64,000 bases of DNA from positions 248,001 through 312,000 of the forward strand of contig NZ_CP116888.1 of assembly GCF_028421645.1 (NCBI RefSeq), given 5' to 3'. Under the pieces are notes generated by a model that worked only from the letters and a program-made list of their open reading frames with translations, did no database searches and had not been told where the DNA came from. The stretch comes from Aneurinibacillus sp. Ricciae_BoGa-3. Lineage in GTDB: Bacteria > Bacillota > Bacilli > Aneurinibacillales > Aneurinibacillaceae. Positions within the stretch are counted from its first letter, which is position 1; each line of letters starts with the position of its first letter. Positions 20,801 through 29,351 of this stretch are shown one piece after another. The position numbers and the translations under genes were made by a program.

Positions 20801-21500
20801 CACCACCGCCGTTTCCATTATAATTGTACCAGTTGTTAATACTTCCTGTACCACCGTTGCCACCCATTCCAAATGAACCTGCGGTAGGAGATGTCCAGAT
20901 ATAATCATAGGATGTACCAGGTGCGCCACCATATTCTTGTGTGCCTCCAAAACCTGATTGACCATAATAACCATTGAAAGAACAGCAGGTATTTTTTGCA
21001 CCACCGCCACCTACGCTCCCACCACCGAAACCTGTTTCGGTAACAGCAATGTTACCACCACCGCCTCCACCGCCTCCACTAACGATGATTCGATTGTAAA
21101 GGTTAGTGTTGTACAAGCGCATATCCGTAGCACCACCGCCACCGCTTCCGTATTTGCCATAGGAACTTCCGCCATCTCCTCCTCCGTTCCATCCGCCGTA
21201 TGGTGAGCCTCCTTGTCCACCAACAGAAACATATAAATTGGTTCCTGCGTACAGATAAACTTGTCCTTTGGAATAACCCCCTGGTGCGCCACCTTGACCG
21301 CCTTGAGCACCCCATGTTTCTACTTGATAGGTTCCCGTATAAGGAGCCGTAAAGGTCTGAACATTACCTGTAAATCCATAGTTCCAGACCTGTTGCGAAG
21401 CATGAGATTCCACTGTATTTAATCCCGCAAACAAGGATGCCCCTAAGAAAAGCGTCAGTAATGAACGTTTAATTCTTTTTCGGATTTTTTTATCTCGCAA
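17880..21500 (-). CDS. Secreted glycine-rich + PA14 protein with long C-terminal cassette
   Basis: This 1206-residue protein has a TTG start about 11 bases after AAGGAGG and a signal peptide ending near ESHA. Residues of about 35-310 are a second ALK/LTK-type glycine-rich domain (VWNYGFTGNVQTF, VETWGAQGGQGG). Ig-like modules follow. Residues of about 422-568 are a PA14-like domain (GLRGEYYAEPTP, TDDGARLWVNNTMLVDKW, GKWYPIRMEYYENQGNA, AVLQWKYAG). It sits inside an Ig-like module, between that module's PDG and WVN signatures, so it appears as a nested insertion. Further Ig-like modules and the long cassette ending IYNAIHFNETH complete it. PA14 domains commonly bind glycans. A surface adhesin role is inferred. 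Confidence 0.86.
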   Translation of the reverse strand: MRDKKIRKRIKRSLLTLFLGASLFAGLNTVESHASQQVWNYGFTGNVQTFTAPYTGTYQVETWGAQGGQGGAPGGYSKGQVYLYAGTNLYVSVGGQGGSPYGGWNGGGDGGSSYGKYGSGGGGATDMRLYNTNLYNRIIVSGGGGGGGGNIAVTETGFGGGSVGGGGAKNTCCSFNGYYGQSGFGGTQEYGGAPGTSYDYIWTSPTAGSFGMGGNGGTGSINNWYNYNGNGGGGGYYGGGGGTGSGYMSGYTGGGGGGSGYVGGVQNGQMFSGNQWFISPWGSNEFGHSGNGYARISIEVAPPTINLSADTSSWTNQGVSITATASASPIAGLKGIHLPDGNFVSSSSVNFTVYANGSYTFVAEDNGGNQTAQTIMVSNIDKNLPSLSVSANPQSFTSGNVTLHATASDNQSGIKRVLIPDGATHGLRGEYYAEPTPVPSPTIRGTKKFERIDPQVNMNWGAGSPDSSLPSDGFNVVWTGFVQVPQSGDVTFQTITDDGARLWVNNTMLVDKWVEQGGTAWNGTVHLDAGKWYPIRMEYYENQGNAEAVLQWKYAGLSDFQVIPSQYLLAGDWVNASSATTTVSSNGTYPFIAEDNAGNISSQSVDVYNIDTQAPNPPTISTNGQDGAWNGQDIAATITDNGDNGISGVNRTEYSLSGVNNIPWTTYGSPITLSTDGTTTVSARTVDNAGNISSVATKTIRIDKLPPTMSVTKDINDLTNTDVILTVNANDLGSGVKRLTLPDGNYVNGSSASYQVSTNGTYRFIGEDNVGHQMIVDYPVNNIKKNVLITNKPLVGLVLHAEDIYSGVAQMQFRNEHGNWSPWEAYKTNKDWMLSNGDGLKHVWVQYADAVGNVSTPIEDIIILDMTPPTISSFALNNGNSYTNNPHVNVTLSSSDALTGVKDIYLSNDGVNWTQMPYTQAVDWILSNGDGNKTVYLKVSDGAGNISDVQAKSIFLDTTKPVASIQINNGATFTATRDVQLTLNYSDVGGSGVDIVKVFEGTKEYDLPKPIPNAPITIPWTLDFGVSRTVSVQVIDKAGNASDISSASIVVDKLTLNKFTLDNVVNPLVFNDSNPYVPQVWAFTPQSMLAGGNFTFSIDLKQATDPTAVTDNVMYKADVVGDNGYHQAFTGTMMKSADHYTQTITLPKDTPNGAKVYVSAVATRKLLVSPYDTQTVYFPGADSSEQAQIGTVTGNIYNAIHFNETH

Positions 21501-21685
21501 TGTTCAATACACCTCCTTTCCTCACAGGACTTATTCTTTTGTGAAAAACAAACGATGTTATCCGTCCTCCTTTCTTTTAACATTGATTTTTCTAAAACAT
21601 ATAAACTCAATTTAATATTTATTGACTATAGTATATTATAACATATAAATGATTTTGATTTCTAAATGGTTATTATTTGTCAAAT

Positions 21686-21722
21686 TAAAAGAGACCTTGC
21701 CTTTATGCAAAGTCTCTCTTTT
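21686..21722 (-). terminator. Rho-independent terminator after the 21724-24777 gene
   Basis: AAAAGAGAGACTTTGC pairs with GCAAGGTCTCTTTT on the minus strand. Confidence 0.85.
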
Positions 21723-21723
21723 A

Positions 21724-24700
21724 TTAATGGGTTTCATTGAAGTGAATGGCATTGTAGATATTACCCGTAACCGTTCCAATTTTGGCTTGTTCCGAAGAAT
21801 CTGCACCAGGGAAGTAAACGGTTTGCGTGTCATAAGGGGAAACCAGAAGTTTTCGTGTTCCCACTGCACTTACATATACATTGGCTCCATTTGGAACATC
21901 TTTCGGCAACGTAATAGTTTGTGTGTAATGGTTTGCACTTTTATTCATGGTTCCGAGAAACGCTTGATGGTAGCCATTGTCGCCAACCACATCTACTTTG
22001 TAAGAAACACCATCTGTGACAACCGAACTGTCATATGGTTCTTTGAGGTCAACCGAGAAAGTGAAGTTTCCTCCTGCCAGCATCGGTTGGGGTTCAAATG
22101 CCCAAACCTTTGGCACGAATGGATTGGAATCGTTAAATTGCAACGGATTCACCACATTTTCAATGGTAAAGCGTTGAAGCGTTAATTTATCAACCACAAT
22201 CGATGCGCTTGCTATATCACTTACGTTACCCGCTTTATCGATGGCTTGTATGGAAACCGTTCGTGTCATACCATAATCCAATGTCCAAGGAAGTGTAAGC
22301 GGTGCATTGGCTACTGGTTTCGGAAGCGTATACTCACGATTTCCTTCGATGATATTCACAGTATCAATTCCGCTACCACCAATATCCGAATAGTTCAATG
22401 TGAGTTGAACATCTCTTGTTGGTGTAAAGGTTGCTCCGTGATTGATTTGAATGGAGACAACTGGTTTTGTTGTATCTAAGAAGATATTAGCGGTTGAAAT
22501 CGTTGAGATATTTCCAGCTACATCTGATATTTTCAGATAAACCGTTTTATTTCCATCTCCATTAGATAGTGTCCAGTTGAGACTTTCTGCATAAGGCATT
22601 TGCGTCCAGTTCACACCATCGTTAGATACGAACATATCTTTAACACCTGTTAAAGAATCACTTCCTTTAATTGCTAACGTTACATTCGGGTTATTCGTGT
22701 AAGAGGCATTATCGTTGATGTTAAACAATGAAATAGTTGGTTTCATTGTATCGAGAATAATAATATCCTCGATTGGAGCTGAAGCGTTTCCTGCTTGGTC
22801 TGCATATTGAACCCAAACGTGTTTGAGTCCATCTCCATTTGAGAGCGTCCAATCTTTATTGGTTTGATAAGGCTCCCAAGATGACCAGCTTCCATGTTCG
22901 TTTCTAAACTGCATTTGTGCAACGCCAGAATAGGTATCTTCGGCATGAAGCAGTAAACCAACTAAAGGTTTGTTTGTAATCAACACGTTTTTCTTGATAT
23001 TACTTACGACATAAGAAACGGTTTTGGTATGCCCCATATAATCTTCGGCTGTAAAGGAATAGGTTCCATTTTGTGCAACCTGATAAGTGGCTTGGCTTCC
23101 TGAAATCCAGTTTCCATCGTGTAACTGAATTCTTTTCACTCCTGTCCCTGTATCGGTTGCAATAGCCGTCAAGGTAACATTCGTATTTGTTAAATCAGAA
23201 GTATCGGATGTCACAGATAAGTTTGGAGGCAGTTTATCAATTTTAATGGTCTTGGTTATTTCATCGGATATGCTTCCGTCATTGTTGACTACTCTTGCAT
23301 GTATGGTTGTCACGCCATCCGCTGAAATGGCGAAAGGTGTAAAATAGGTTGTCCAATTTTGATTGGTCGCACCTTCAAGTGAATATTCCACATGAAAACC
23401 AGAAGCATCTGTATTTCCACCATCCGCAATATTGACGTTAACATCCTGACTTACCCATTGGTTATCAGGTGCATCAACGTTAAGGATTGGAGCATTAGGA
23501 GCGGAAGTATAATGAATCGTGACATTATATGCGTAACGAGTTTCCCAAGTCCTGGTATCAACGGCTGGTTTTGTTACATTCCCTTGATATTTAAATACTC
23601 TGGTGTCTGAAGCAGGTTTCGTTACATTCCCCTGATACTTAAACACCCTTGTATCCGAAGCAGGTCTGGTCACATACCCTTGGTAACGATATACCCTTGT
23701 ATCGGAAGCGGGTTTAATAAGTGTACCTGTATACACTACATTCGCAGTAAAAAGGTCACCATAGACATCTCCATGCATCATTCTCTCCCATGTACAAGGA
23801 TAAGAAGTACTACAATAAGGGGGGTCAGTTGAATATGCATTTCGTGTCGGATTATTTGCCCAATAATAATTCTCAATCGTTACGTGGCTAAGACCCATTG
23901 CTTCAATTTTTTGAACAGCTTCATTGTAGTCGAAGTTAAGACCACTTGGGTCTGTTGAATCTACCTCTATCTCTGTTGGAGCTAAATACTGATGGGACTG
24001 CATCGTCCAATCTACATGGTTACGATAAAGATTCCCTACATAACCATTGTAATTATAATTATTAATGGAATTTTGGAAATTAGTATCGGGTACTTTTGCA
24101 TAGAATTGTCCACCATCTGCATTTCCCGTAAAGCTAATGCTATCCGATGGTGTGTAGGTTCCGCTGTAAACATACTGCGATAAGATTCCACTATAACCGC
24201 CCGAATTGTAGTTTGGGGAGGTTTGTGCTGTGACCCACTTCGTATCTGCAGGAGTTGCACTTCCACTTTCCACATATTGTGTTAACGTTCCGCTATACCC
24301 TTGAGCATCCTGATAATTCGCACTGGTTTGTCCTGTTACATACTTCGTGTCGGATGGCGAATAGCTTCCGCTTTCCAGATATTGTGATAAGGTTCCGCTA
24401 TATCCTTGGGCATCCTGGTAATCAGCACTCGTTTGTCCTGTCACGTACTTGGTTGCTGGTGGTGTATAACTTCCACCCGTTTGAACGACAGTTCCCGTAC
24501 CATTGCTGACATTGACGGTTACTTGATTACCATTAACAGAATAGGATGCATTTCCGTTATCTGTTTGGACACTTGTGATATCCTTTAAACTCGGAAGGGT
24601 TATCGTTTGGCTTCGATTTTGTAGTGTGTTCGATGGGAAAGTTAGTGTTTGGGTATTTGTTACGACCGTAGATGCATACACCTTTTGCGGAGAGAGGGAC

Positions 24701-24777
24701 ATCATCGTAAGATTACCAAGTGTGATACCAGCAAGAGCAATCCATGTCATCCATTTTTTCCCTCGTTGGTTTTTGAT
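21724..24777 (-). CDS. Secreted repeat protein with long C-terminal cassette, probable ATC start
   Basis: The frame is open to a GTG at 24804, but that codon has no ribosome binding site. An AAGGAGG lies inside the frame and is followed nine bases later by ATC at 24777. This is the same ATC-AAA-AA context as in the paralogue starting at 17710, so ATC is the likelier start (1017 residues). The signal peptide ends near VYA. The mature part opens TNTQTLTFPSN. Four SGSYTP-D-KYVTGQTS / GYSGTLSQY repeats follow, then a segment of about 100 residues with CSTSYPCTW. Four copies of KPASDTRVFKYQGNVT come next. Ig-like modules and the long cassette ending IYNAIHFNETH complete it. Confidence 0.83.
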   Translation of the reverse strand: MKNQRGKKWMTWIALAGITLGNLTMMSLSPQKVYASTVVTNTQTLTFPSNTLQNRSQTITLPSLKDITSVQTDNGNASYSVNGNQVTVNVSNGTGTVVQTGGSYTPPATKYVTGQTSADYQDAQGYSGTLSQYLESGSYSPSDTKYVTGQTSANYQDAQGYSGTLTQYVESGSATPADTKWVTAQTSPNYNSGGYSGILSQYVYSGTYTPSDSISFTGNADGGQFYAKVPDTNFQNSINNYNYNGYVGNLYRNHVDWTMQSHQYLAPTEIEVDSTDPSGLNFDYNEAVQKIEAMGLSHVTIENYYWANNPTRNAYSTDPPYCSTSYPCTWERMMHGDVYGDLFTANVVYTGTLIKPASDTRVYRYQGYVTRPASDTRVFKYQGNVTKPASDTRVFKYQGNVTKPAVDTRTWETRYAYNVTIHYTSAPNAPILNVDAPDNQWVSQDVNVNIADGGNTDASGFHVEYSLEGATNQNWTTYFTPFAISADGVTTIHARVVNNDGSISDEITKTIKIDKLPPNLSVTSDTSDLTNTNVTLTAIATDTGTGVKRIQLHDGNWISGSQATYQVAQNGTYSFTAEDYMGHTKTVSYVVSNIKKNVLITNKPLVGLLLHAEDTYSGVAQMQFRNEHGSWSSWEPYQTNKDWTLSNGDGLKHVWVQYADQAGNASAPIEDIIILDTMKPTISLFNINDNASYTNNPNVTLAIKGSDSLTGVKDMFVSNDGVNWTQMPYAESLNWTLSNGDGNKTVYLKISDVAGNISTISTANIFLDTTKPVVSIQINHGATFTPTRDVQLTLNYSDIGGSGIDTVNIIEGNREYTLPKPVANAPLTLPWTLDYGMTRTVSIQAIDKAGNVSDIASASIVVDKLTLQRFTIENVVNPLQFNDSNPFVPKVWAFEPQPMLAGGNFTFSVDLKEPYDSSVVTDGVSYKVDVVGDNGYHQAFLGTMNKSANHYTQTITLPKDVPNGANVYVSAVGTRKLLVSPYDTQTVYFPGADSSEQAKIGTVTGNIYNAIHFNETH

Positions 24778-24931
24778 TAGGCTTCTCCTCCTTTTCTCTT
24801 TCACTAATTAATCAATCGATTTCTTGTGTTTTTTATAGGAAATCAACAATTTAGTCTATAGTATATTATACAATTTTATTTGTTTATAATCAATTTGACG
24901 CTATTCACGAGGACTAAACATCTCAACACAG

Positions 24932-24969
24932 TAAAAGAGAGACTCCGCAGAAGCAAAGTCTCTCTTTTT
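24932..24969 (-). terminator. Rho-independent terminator after the 24971-27730 gene
   Basis: An AAAGAGAGACT stem pairs with AGTCTCTCTTT, followed on the minus strand by TTTTACTG. Confidence 0.85.
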
Positions 24970-24970
24970 A

Positions 24971-27730
24971 TCAGTGAGATTCATTAAAGTGAATCGTATT
25001 ATAGATATTGCCTGTTACCGTTCCGATTTGAGCTTGCTCAGAAGCATCCGCACCAGGGAAATAAACCGTTTGCGTGTCATAAGGGGATACCAGAAGCTTC
25101 CGTGTTCCCACTGCATTTACATATACCTTTGCTCCATTTGGAACATCTTTTGGCAACGTAATGGTTTGCGTATAGTGGTCTGCACTCTTCATCATGTTTC
25201 CGACAAACGCTTGATGATAACCATTGTCGCCCATCACATCAACTTTGTAGGTTACATTATCTGTAACGGCTGATGGGTCTGAGGCTTGCTTCACGTCAAT
25301 CGAGAAATCAAAGTTTGCACCAGCAAGCATCGGCTGTGGTTCGAACGCCCAAACTTTTGGTACAAATGGATTTGAATCATTAAATACTAATGGATTTACC
25401 ACATTATCAAGCGTAAATCGTTGAATCGTTAATTTATCGACGACAATAGAATGCCTTACTAAATCACTTACGTTCCCTGCTCTGTCAATGGCTTGAATAG
25501 ATACGGTTTTAACAACCCCATAATCCAATGTCCAAGGAATCGTAATCGGCGCATTGGCTAATGGTTTTGGTAGGTCATATTCTTTCGTTCCTTCGAAGAC
25601 TTTGACGGTATCTACCCCACTTCCTCCAACATCGGAATAATCCAAGGTAAGTTGAACATCTCTTGTCGGTGTAAAGGACGCTCCGTTATTAATCGTAATC
25701 GAAACGAATGGTTTCGTTGCATCAAGAAAAATGTTCCTCGTTTGCACATCTGAAAGGTTGCCCGCACCATCCGAAACTTTCAGGTAGACTGTTTTATTTC
25801 CATCTCCATTTGATAACGTCCAATTCAACGTTCCCGTATATGGAATCTTCGTCCAGTTCACATTGTCATTGGAAACATACAGGTCTTTAATACCTGTTAA
25901 GGCATCCGATGCGTTTACCTTCAATGTCACATTCTGTGAGGTAGTATAGGTTTCTCCATTATTAATTTGGAAGAAAGATACCGTTGGTTTGGTTGTATCC
26001 AGAATAATAATATCCTCGATAGGATTGGATACATTGTTTACATTATCCTTATATTGCACCCAAACATGCTTCAAACCATCTCCATTGGAAAGTATCCAGT
26101 CTTTATTGGTTTGGTAGGGTTCCCAAGGTGACCAAGAACCAAGTTCATTTCTAAATTGCATTTCTGCAACACCAGAATACGTATCTTCTGCATGAAGAAC
26201 TAATCCAACCAATGGTTTATTGGTAATCAACACGTTTTTCTTAATATTACTCACCAATTTTGTTACAGTAACCAGATGACCAGCATTATCTTCAGCCGTA
26301 AAAGTATAAGAACCATTCGTGCTCACCACATAATTTATAGATGAATTCGAAACAAAATTTCCATTGGGCAGTTGAATGTGCTTTATACCACTGATAGAAT
26401 CAACTGCATTGGCTGTAAGTACAACATCTGTGTTCGTCAATTCGTCAATATTTTCCGTAACTGTTAAAGTCGGTGGATATTTGTCTATACGAACCGTTTT
26501 AGTAACGATTGAAGAAATATTGCCTGCATTATCGATAGCTCTTGCTGAAATAATTGTGGTTCCTTCAGTAGATATCGTAACAGGTGAATTGTAGCTAGAA
26601 AACGGTTTGGTTTCTGCACCTGACAAACTGTACTCAATCCGATTGATTCCAGATACTCCGTTATCTCCATTGTCCATAATGGTTGCGATAACGTTTTTCG
26701 TATTCCACTCATTTTCGACCCCATCTAATTGAATTGTTGGAGCAAAAGGAGCGTCAGTATCCAGATTGTTGATGGTGATACTTTTTGTAACCTCAATCCC
26801 AGCATTATCTCTCACAACGAAGGTATACGTTCCATTTGTGGGAGCCGTGATGGTTGCAGAAGTACCTGATACCCACGAACCGTTAGGTAATTGGATTTGG
26901 CTTACTCCACTGGCGTCTTCTCCTGTTGTTAGATTTAAAACAACACAATGATTTGTCCAATCATTCGTGCTTGGTGTAATGGTTACGCTAGGTGGATTTA
27001 CCAAGATGGTTTCGTCCACATAATGTTGTCCAATGACTGGTGGAACCCAAACTTGCTGAGAAGAATAGACAGGAACCTGTCTTGGAACCCAACCGTATGT
27101 TGGTTGAACAAAAACCGTTACATAACCATACGTTGGCTCCTCATGACTCACCCATCCGTAAGTTGGTTGCACATAGTACTGTTGTGATACATAACCGTAG
27201 GTCGGTTGGACATATACTTGTTTTGTCACCCAACCATATTTATCTGGAATCGTAACATAGTCGGTATAGTTTTTAGCGTTATAGGAGTATTGACATGGCG
27301 GTGCGTGAGACCAAAACTGACCAGCCGCCCAGCCTTCACACCAGCCAGATGGAACGGCTACCGTATATCCAGGGGTGACGACATCCCATTCACGAGTAGT
27401 TGTATAATGTCCAGGATTCGTTTGTTGATAGACTTGACGAGTTGACCAATAACCTCCGCCTGTCTGTTGCCATTGTTGAACCGTATGGGTTCCCGTTTGT
27501 TGCCACTGTTGTGTGTTATAGCCAACGCCTGTTTGTTTCCACTCCTGTATTGTTTGGGTTCCAGTTTGTACTTGAACCGTGTTCCAATACCCTTCTGTGA
27601 CGACATAATCTCTTAGGACAGGATGTGTCCAGTAAACAGGTTGGGGGTCAGCATATGCAGCGGATGCAACGATTGTGAAAGCGATGAAGGCGAAAAAAGT
27701 TAAGACTATTTGTACTGTGTATTTTTTTAT
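24971..27730 (-). CDS. Secreted tyrosine/tryptophan-rich repeat protein with long cassette, ATA start
   Basis: The first conventional start (GTG at 27229) lies in the middle of a repeat. The frame stays open for 167 more codons with no ATG, GTG or TTG. It reaches ATA at 27730, eight bases after AAAGGAGG, with a TGA stop in frame 15 bases above. From the ATA the sequence reads IKKYTVQIVLTFFAFIAFTI, a typical signal peptide ending near AAYA. The full product is therefore about 919 residues. The N-terminal region has WQQTG repeats (about residues 50-80), a Cys pair (WCEGW...PPCQY), then four copies of QPTYGYV/QPTYGWV (about 165-225). Ig-like modules and the long cassette ending IYNTIHFNESH follow. 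Aromatic QPTYG repeats suggest assembly or adhesion, but this is unproven. Confidence 0.85.
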   Translation of the reverse strand: MKKYTVQIVLTFFAFIAFTIVASAAYADPQPVYWTHPVLRDYVVTEGYWNTVQVQTGTQTIQEWKQTGVGYNTQQWQQTGTHTVQQWQQTGGGYWSTRQVYQQTNPGHYTTTREWDVVTPGYTVAVPSGWCEGWAAGQFWSHAPPCQYSYNAKNYTDYVTIPDKYGWVTKQVYVQPTYGYVSQQYYVQPTYGWVSHEEPTYGYVTVFVQPTYGWVPRQVPVYSSQQVWVPPVIGQHYVDETILVNPPSVTITPSTNDWTNHCVVLNLTTGEDASGVSQIQLPNGSWVSGTSATITAPTNGTYTFVVRDNAGIEVTKSITINNLDTDAPFAPTIQLDGVENEWNTKNVIATIMDNGDNGVSGINRIEYSLSGAETKPFSSYNSPVTISTEGTTIISARAIDNAGNISSIVTKTVRIDKYPPTLTVTENIDELTNTDVVLTANAVDSISGIKHIQLPNGNFVSNSSINYVVSTNGSYTFTAEDNAGHLVTVTKLVSNIKKNVLITNKPLVGLVLHAEDTYSGVAEMQFRNELGSWSPWEPYQTNKDWILSNGDGLKHVWVQYKDNVNNVSNPIEDIIILDTTKPTVSFFQINNGETYTTSQNVTLKVNASDALTGIKDLYVSNDNVNWTKIPYTGTLNWTLSNGDGNKTVYLKVSDGAGNLSDVQTRNIFLDATKPFVSITINNGASFTPTRDVQLTLDYSDVGGSGVDTVKVFEGTKEYDLPKPLANAPITIPWTLDYGVVKTVSIQAIDRAGNVSDLVRHSIVVDKLTIQRFTLDNVVNPLVFNDSNPFVPKVWAFEPQPMLAGANFDFSIDVKQASDPSAVTDNVTYKVDVMGDNGYHQAFVGNMMKSADHYTQTITLPKDVPNGAKVYVNAVGTRKLLVSPYDTQTVYFPGADASEQAQIGTVTGNIYNTIHFNESH
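27095..27240 (-). repeat. Tandem QPTYG(Y/W)V-coding repeats
   Basis: Four imperfect repeats of about 36-39 bases encode VQPTYG(Y/W)V units inside the 24971-27730 gene. Confidence 0.85.
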
Positions 27731-27782
27731 CTGTCTGACCTCCTTTCAAATACTTTATTCTATTCAAGTTTTATTCAATAAA

Positions 27783-27813
27783 TAAAAAAAACGACTAACA
27801 AGGTAGCCGTTTA
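27783..27813 (-). terminator. Terminator-like hairpin
   Basis: AACGGCTA pairs with TAGTCGTT, followed on the minus strand by TTTTTTATT. It lies upstream of the gene starting at 27730. Confidence 0.7.
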
Positions 27814-27840
27814 TCAATCTTTTCTGTATTTGTTAAGAAA

Positions 27841-27882
27841 AAAAGAAGGATTTAAAAAAACTATTTTAATCCTTTTTTTTGG
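27841..27882 (-). terminator. Second terminator-like hairpin
   Basis: AAGGATT arms around an A/T-rich loop, followed on the minus strand by a T run. It probably stops transcription coming from the TnpB element. Confidence 0.55.
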
Positions 27883-27904
27883 TTAAACATTATGGTTGTG
27901 GCTG

Positions 27905-28090
27905 ATGAATGAATCTCCCACCACTTAGCTTCGCTTGAAGTGTGGGTTTCTTCTCTTTCAAGTCAAGAAGTTACTAAAAGACCATTCGGTCTTTCGCTTT
28001 CACGAAGAAAGAGAATCTTCTCGTCTCTATAAGAAGCAACATCTTTCGATGGGTGGATTCGCACCTTCTACTACTCCCCAACTATGCGGG
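27905..28090 (-). ncRNA. Candidate omega (guide) RNA of the TnpB element
   Basis: The TnpB family is guided by RNA from the 3' end of tnpB and the element's right end. This region shows several hairpins, including GACCGAATGGTC and TTCAAGCGAAGC-type stems. The guide would be the flanking bases just below 27905. This is an inference from family and position. Confidence 0.45.
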
Positions 28091-29254
28091 TCGTAGATAC
28101 GTGGGAAGACCTTCTACTTCCCAAGGTTCAAAAGAACCTCGTAACGATTCACTCAATATATTTTTGGCTCCGTGAACATCTCGGTGAGACGTATACCCAC
28201 AGTGACAACGATAATTTCGAGTAGACACTTTCTTTTTTCGTTTGCAAACAGGACATGTTTGACTGCTATAGGCTTCACTCACAAAGAAAACGTTAATTCC
28301 TTGAGTATTTCCCTTGTATTTCAAATAATCTTTGGTTTTGCCAAAACTCCAATTAGATAGCTTCTGATTGGTCTTTTTTCGTTTCTTTTTCTTGGTCTTT
28401 CGTTGTACCCCTTCAGGATTGCCGACATAGATATCGGAAATCTTTTGTTGGATACACCAATCCACAAACGATTTGGTCGTTTTGTGTAAAGCATCTCGCA
28501 ATTGATGTTCGCTCTTGGAGATAATATACCGTTTTGCTCGTTGGTACTTTTTCCATTGGCGAGAACCTTTTTTACAATGACTTTGACGTTTTTGGAGTTC
28601 GCCTATTTTTTTATTACGTAAACGATGCAGACTTCGCATCTTACGACCTGAAACCAGAATGCTTTCTCCATTTTCACAAAACGAAGCGATGGTATGGATT
28701 TCTCCCATATCTACGGCACAAGAAAAACCTTTTTCATAAGGTTGTTCCTCTTGCCCATCTTCATAAGAAACAGATAAATAGAGTCCATTATCATAGCAAA
28801 GTTCGATTTCTTTGATATCACCTTTGGGAAGGTGTTTCGCATGTAAAACCAAGGGAGGAACACGTTTCCCGTGGAATACACCTAATGACAAGGAAATCGT
28901 TCCGTTTTCCGAAATGGAAAAAGCTTTATCCACCCATTTAGTATTGAAATGTTTTTTCTTTTTATAAGGATATCGAGCCGTTTTAATTCCTTTTTGAATG
29001 GCTTTGTAGGTACTATCCCTGGCATCCAAATATTTGTGAGCCACCGCTTGAATGCTCTGACTATGAAGACGATACTTCCCTTTAAGATGTTTTTGGATTT
29101 CTGATTTTTTTATCCATTTTTTGTAAGCAAAAAAATAGTTTTTTGCTTCCACAAGACAATCATTCCAAATATCAGCAGAAATACGGTTACACTCAAATAA
29201 TTGCTGAATGGTTCTTGGAGAAGCAGAAAAATAAATCTTTTGCCCTCGATACAT
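28082..29254 (-). CDS. tnpB: RNA-guided endonuclease TnpB family protein
   Basis: The protein has 390 residues. ATG follows AAGGAGGTGAATCATCACT. RuvC-like nuclease parts are visible: the first Asp in SCAVDMGEIHTIASF (about residue 190), the second acidic residue in IYVGNPEGVQRK (about 282), and the final Asp in HRDVHGAKNIL (about 360). A zinc ribbon lies between the last two (CPVC...CHC). All three acidic positions are present, so the nuclease may be active. TnpB proteins cut DNA next to a short motif using an omega RNA and help the element persist. No TnpA transposase is encoded nearby, so movement would need one in trans. Confidence 0.93.
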   Translation of the reverse strand: MYRGQKIYFSASPRTIQQLFECNRISADIWNDCLVEAKNYFFAYKKWIKKSEIQKHLKGKYRLHSQSIQAVAHKYLDARDSTYKAIQKGIKTARYPYKKKKHFNTKWVDKAFSISENGTISLSLGVFHGKRVPPLVLHAKHLPKGDIKEIELCYDNGLYLSVSYEDGQEEQPYEKGFSCAVDMGEIHTIASFCENGESILVSGRKMRSLHRLRNKKIGELQKRQSHCKKGSRQWKKYQRAKRYIISKSEHQLRDALHKTTKSFVDWCIQQKISDIYVGNPEGVQRKTKKKKRKKTNQKLSNWSFGKTKDYLKYKGNTQGINVFFVSEAYSSQTCPVCKRKKKVSTRNYRCHCGYTSHRDVHGAKNILSESLRGSFEPWEVEGLPTYLRPA

Positions 29255-29351
29255 AGTGATGATTCACCTCCTTTTCTATGAATTTCTATTATTATACAAG
29301 AAAAAAAGAATAGCGATTCATCCCCCACCTATAGAGGAAGGTGACTTCTCG

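Larger units (their letters stand above)
27905..29345 (-). mobile_element. TnpB-only IS200/IS605-type element
   Basis: The element carries tnpB but no tnpA. Both ends show related GTGGG-A(G/T)-ATTCAT-type sequences. The left end near 29310-29345 has a short CACCT/AGGTG hairpin, and the right end near 27910-27945 carries the GCGAAGC hairpin seen in IS605-like elements. The boundaries are estimates. It sits between the pilus genes and the surface-protein genes, directly after the stop of the pseudopilin gene. Confidence 0.7.

Noticed and set aside
990..27730. LPXTG cell-wall anchors on the surface proteins
   Set aside because: None of the visible C termini has LPXTG or a hydrophobic tail.
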